7,307 nt of DNA from positions 1 to 7,307 of the forward strand of contig JADLBB010000004.1 in NCBI GenBank assembly GCA_020848055.1. The letters are read 5' to 3'. A program made the position numbers and the translations under genes. The notes below the pieces were generated by a model that was not told where the DNA came from, made no database searches, and worked only from the letters and a program-made list of their open reading frames with translations. The DNA is from Chloroflexota bacterium (GTDB taxonomy: Bacteria; Chloroflexota; Limnocylindria; QHBO01). Positions within the stretch are counted from its first letter, which is position 1. Each line of letters begins with the position of its first letter. Positions 5,235 through 7,307 of this stretch are shown piece by piece.

Positions 5235-5525
5235 ATGAGGACCGCCACGATCACCGAGGCCAAGAACGGGCTCAGCGCGCTGCTGGACCGCGTCAAGGCC
5301 GGTGAGTCGATCCTGATCACCGACCGCGGCACGCCGATTGCCCGGATCGAGCCCCTGACGACCCGGCCCGATCCGGAAGGACGGCTGGATCGCCTCGAGC
5401 GGGCCGGCATCATCCGACGCGGGACCGGACCGGTGTCGCTGGCCTCGCTTCCGCCTGCCCCGAGTCTGCCTCCGGGGGTCAGCGTCGTCGATGCCCTTCT
5501 GGAGGAGCGGGAGAGCGGATGGTGA
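5235..5525 (+). CDS. Phd/YefM-family antitoxin
   Basis: This 96-residue antitoxin pairs with the downstream PIN toxin. Residues 4-40 have the Phd/YefM fold pattern: ATITEAKNGLSALLDRVKAG, then ESILITDRGTPIARIEP. This is the DNA-binding and dimerisation part. Residues 41-96 form a Pro-rich linker and an acidic tail ending in VVDALLEERESGW, which should bind the toxin. The ATG at 5235 fits the domain start; the upstream TAGAAT is so close that the mRNA leader would be very short. It overlaps the toxin ORF by seven bases. Its antitoxin family differs from the ribbon-helix-helix one at 2552-2815, so the two modules are unrelated by duplication of the antitoxin. Confidence 0.9.
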   Translation: MRTATITEAKNGLSALLDRVKAGESILITDRGTPIARIEPLTTRPDPEGRLDRLERAGIIRRGTGPVSLASLPPAPSLPPGVSVVDALLEERESGW

Positions 5526-5965
5526 GGTTCTGGGACACCTCGGCCCTGGTGCCCCTGATCGTGGAAGAGCCCGCGACGCGCGCGAGCGAGGCCCTGCTCG
5601 GACGTGATCCCGAGGTCGCGACGTGGTGGGGGGCCCCAGTGGAGTGCGTCTCCGCCATCGCCCGCCTCGAGCGCGACGGGGCGCTGCAGCCCGACATGGT
5701 CGTCGCCGCCATGGATCGCTTGGATGCCCTGGCCGCAACCTGGCAGGAGATCCAGCCGACGGCGGTCGTTCGGATCGCTGCCATCCGGCTGCTTCGCCTC
5801 CATGCCCTGCGGGCGGCCGACGCGCTCCAGCTCGCCGCTGCTGGCGTGTTCGCCGAGGGTCACCCGGAGGCCAGCGTGCTCGTCACGCGCGACGAGCGTC
5901 TCGCGGGCGCGGCCTCGCGACAGGGGTTCCGCGTCGAACGGCTCGGCTCACGTGCGCCCGCTTGA
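5519..5965 (+). CDS. VapC-like PIN-domain ribonuclease toxin (second module)
   Basis: This 148-residue PIN domain is the likely toxin of the Phd/YefM-antitoxin module; the activity expected is Mg-dependent RNA cleavage. All four acidic positions are present: Asp6 in FWDTSALVPL, Glu42 in VECVSAIARLE, Asp101 in RAADALQLAAA and Asp125 in TRDERLAGAA. The C terminus GFRVERLG is typical. The ATG at 5519 overlaps the antitoxin end by seven bases, supporting coupled translation. The set of motifs clearly differs from the other PIN toxin in this window: it keeps Glu42, has WDTSA rather than PDLNLL, and is from another branch. Its TGA stop overlaps the TTGACG upstream of leuC, leaving only 25 bases before leuC, so toxin transcription may run into leuC. 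Confidence 0.9.
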   Translation: MVRFWDTSALVPLIVEEPATRASEALLGRDPEVATWWGAPVECVSAIARLERDGALQPDMVVAAMDRLDALAATWQEIQPTAVVRIAAIRLLRLHALRAADALQLAAAGVFAEGHPEASVLVTRDERLAGAASRQGFRVERLGSRAPA

Positions 5966-5974
5966 CGAATCGGC

Positions 5975-5990
5975 TACGGTCGAAGGACCG
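5975..5990 (+). promoter_or_regulatory. leuC upstream signals: -10-like box, small hairpin, AAGGA
   Basis: TACGGT (5975-5980) is a possible -10 ten bases before the leuC ATG. TTGACG lies seven bases upstream of it, at 5962-5967. CGGTC-GAAG-GACCG (5977-5990) can form a 5-bp hairpin ending just before the ATG. AAGGA (5983-5987) could be a Shine-Dalgarno sequence, but with only three bases to the ATG it is too close to be ideal. Which of these signals is used cannot be decided from the sequence. Confidence 0.35.
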
Positions 5991-7307
5991 ATGAGCACCA
6001 CGCCACCCGATTCGGCGCGACCGCGCACGATCATCGAGAAGATCTGGGACGACCACGTCGTCGCCGCCGGCAACGACGACGCGCCCGACGTGCTGGGCAT
6101 CGACCTGCACCTCGTCCACGAGGTCACCAGCCCTCAGGCGTTCGACGGCCTGCGCGCGCGCGGCCTGCGGGTCCGGCGCCCGGGCCAGACCGTCGCCACC
6201 GTGGACCACTCGATCCCGACCACTGATCGGAGCCTGCCGATCGTGGACGTGGTGGCGGCGAAGCAGGTGGCGCGCCTGGAGGAGAACGCGCGCGAGTTCG
6301 GCATCCCGCTGCACGGCGTCGGGTCGCCGCACCAGGGCATCGTCCACGTCATCGGTCCCGAGCTGGGCCTGACCCAGCCGGGCATGACGATCGTGTGCGG
6401 CGACTCGCACACCGCCACCCACGGGGCGTTCGGGGCGCTGGCGTTCGGCATCGGCACGACCGAGGTCGAGCACGTGCTCGCCACCCAGACGCTGCTCCAG
6501 CGCCGGCCGCGCACCTTCGAGGTGCGGGTCGATGGCTCACTGCACCCCGGCGTCACGGCCAAGGACATCATCCTCTCCCTGTTGAGCCGGATCGGGATCG
6601 GCGGCGGGACCGGCCACGTCTTCGAGTACCGCGGCTCGGCCATCCGCGCGACCGGCATGGAGGGGCGGATGACGATCTGCAACATGAGCATCGAGGGTGG
6701 GGCGCGGGCCGGGCTGGTGGCACCTGACGATGTGACCTTCGAGTACGTCGCCGGCCGCCCGCATGCTCCGTCGGGTGCGGCCTGGGACGTCGCGGTCGCG
6801 GGCTGGCGAACGCTGCCGACCGATGACGGCGCGACGTTCGACCGCTCGATCGCCTTCGACGCCGGTGACCTCGCGCCGATGGTCACCTACGGCACGAATC
6901 CGGGTATGGGCTTCCCGATCACCGATCGCGTCCCGGACCCCGATCGTCTCGACGACGCCACCCAGCGCGATTCCCTGCGCGCATCGCTGGCCTACATGGC
7001 CCTCAACCCGGGTGAGCCGATCCTGGGCCGGCCGATCGACGTCGTCTTCATCGGCTCGTGCACGAACTCGCGCATCAGCGACCTGCGCGAGGCAGCGCGC
7101 ATGCTGCGCGGACGGCGCGTGGCCGGCGGCGTGCGCATGATGGTCGTACCCGGCTCGACCGAGGTGAAGCGCCAGGCCGAGCAGGAGGGCCTCGACGAGG
7201 TGTTCCGGACCGCCGGCGCCGATTGGCGCGAGGCCGGGTGCAGCATGTTCATCGCCATGAACGGCGACCAGCTCGAACCCGGCCAGTACAGCGTCAGCAC
7301 CAGCAAC
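5991..7307 (+). CDS. leuC: 3-isopropylmalate dehydratase large subunit, C terminus cut by window edge; one cluster Cys replaced by Phe
   Basis: With LeuD it isomerises 2-isopropylmalate to 3-isopropylmalate in leucine synthesis, as a [4Fe-4S] aconitase-family enzyme (EC 4.2.1.33). I translated 439 residues; roughly 30 C-terminal residues are missing past the right edge. The opening TIIEKIWDDHVV (13-24) and IDLHLVHEVTSPQAFDGLR (37-55) are diagnostic. So are VDHSIPT (71-77), CGDSHTATHGAFGALAFGIG (136-155), MSIEGGARAGL (232-242) and GSCTNSR (355-361). The expected cluster ligands are Cys357, Cys417 and a third Cys three residues on. Here the motif is GCSMF (416-420), with Phe420 (TTC at 7248-7250) instead of Cys. 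The spacing of 60 and 3 residues otherwise matches the family. One base change (TGC to TTC) explains it, so a sequence error or a recent mutation is as likely as a true variant. The ATG at 5991 is the only in-frame start after the toxin stop. Confidence 0.95.
   Translation, partial: MSTTPPDSARPRTIIEKIWDDHVVAAGNDDAPDVLGIDLHLVHEVTSPQAFDGLRARGLRVRRPGQTVATVDHSIPTTDRSLPIVDVVAAKQVARLEENAREFGIPLHGVGSPHQGIVHVIGPELGLTQPGMTIVCGDSHTATHGAFGALAFGIGTTEVEHVLATQTLLQRRPRTFEVRVDGSLHPGVTAKDIILSLLSRIGIGGGTGHVFEYRGSAIRATGMEGRMTICNMSIEGGARAGLVAPDDVTFEYVAGRPHAPSGAAWDVAVAGWRTLPTDDGATFDRSIAFDAGDLAPMVTYGTNPGMGFPITDRVPDPDRLDDATQRDSLRASLAYMALNPGEPILGRPIDVVFIGSCTNSRISDLREAARMLRGRRVAGGVRMMVVPGSTEVKRQAEQEGLDEVFRTAGADWREAGCSMFIAMNGDQLEPGQYSVSTSN

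Overview
This is a GC-rich bacterial window, with third codon positions mostly G or C. It carries part of a branched-chain amino acid (BCAA) biosynthesis locus, interleaved with two unrelated toxin-antitoxin modules and one acetyltransferase gene. The GC content, the GTG starts and several start codons that sit almost on top of a -10 box suggest a high-GC lineage that uses leaderless mRNAs, such as Actinomycetota or Chloroflexota. The sequence alone does not settle the phylum.

Layout. The left two thirds are read on the minus strand, in transcription order: a GNAT acetyltransferase (5155-4610), ilvD dihydroxy-acid dehydratase (4600-2873), a ribbon-helix-helix antitoxin and VapC PIN toxin pair (2815-2124), a 47-codon leader ORF with an attenuator (2072-1864), ilvB acetolactate synthase large subunit (1826-69), and the first 24 codons of what should be ilvN (72 to the left edge). 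The right third is read on the plus strand: a Phd/YefM-type antitoxin with a second VapC-like PIN toxin (5235-5965), then leuC, the isopropylmalate dehydratase large subunit, which runs off the right edge. The short region 5156-5234 separates the two transcription directions and carries a promoter for each side. No gene-free stretch exceeds 300 bases.

How it works together. IlvBN makes acetolactate or acetohydroxybutyrate, and IlvD makes the 2-keto acids that are the direct precursors of valine and isoleucine. LeuC, with a LeuD not seen here, isomerises isopropylmalate on the leucine branch. IlvC, LeuA and LeuB would be needed to complete the pathway and may lie outside the window.

The most informative finding is a gene that conventional calling would miss. 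The leader ORF before ilvB has 13 Val/Ile/Leu codons in 16. It is followed by a strong hairpin whose 5' arm can instead pair with a segment just after the Val/Ile/Leu codons. This is the architecture of ribosome-mediated transcription attenuation. The second notable point is that LeuC carries Phe where the family has the third [4Fe-4S] cluster cysteine.
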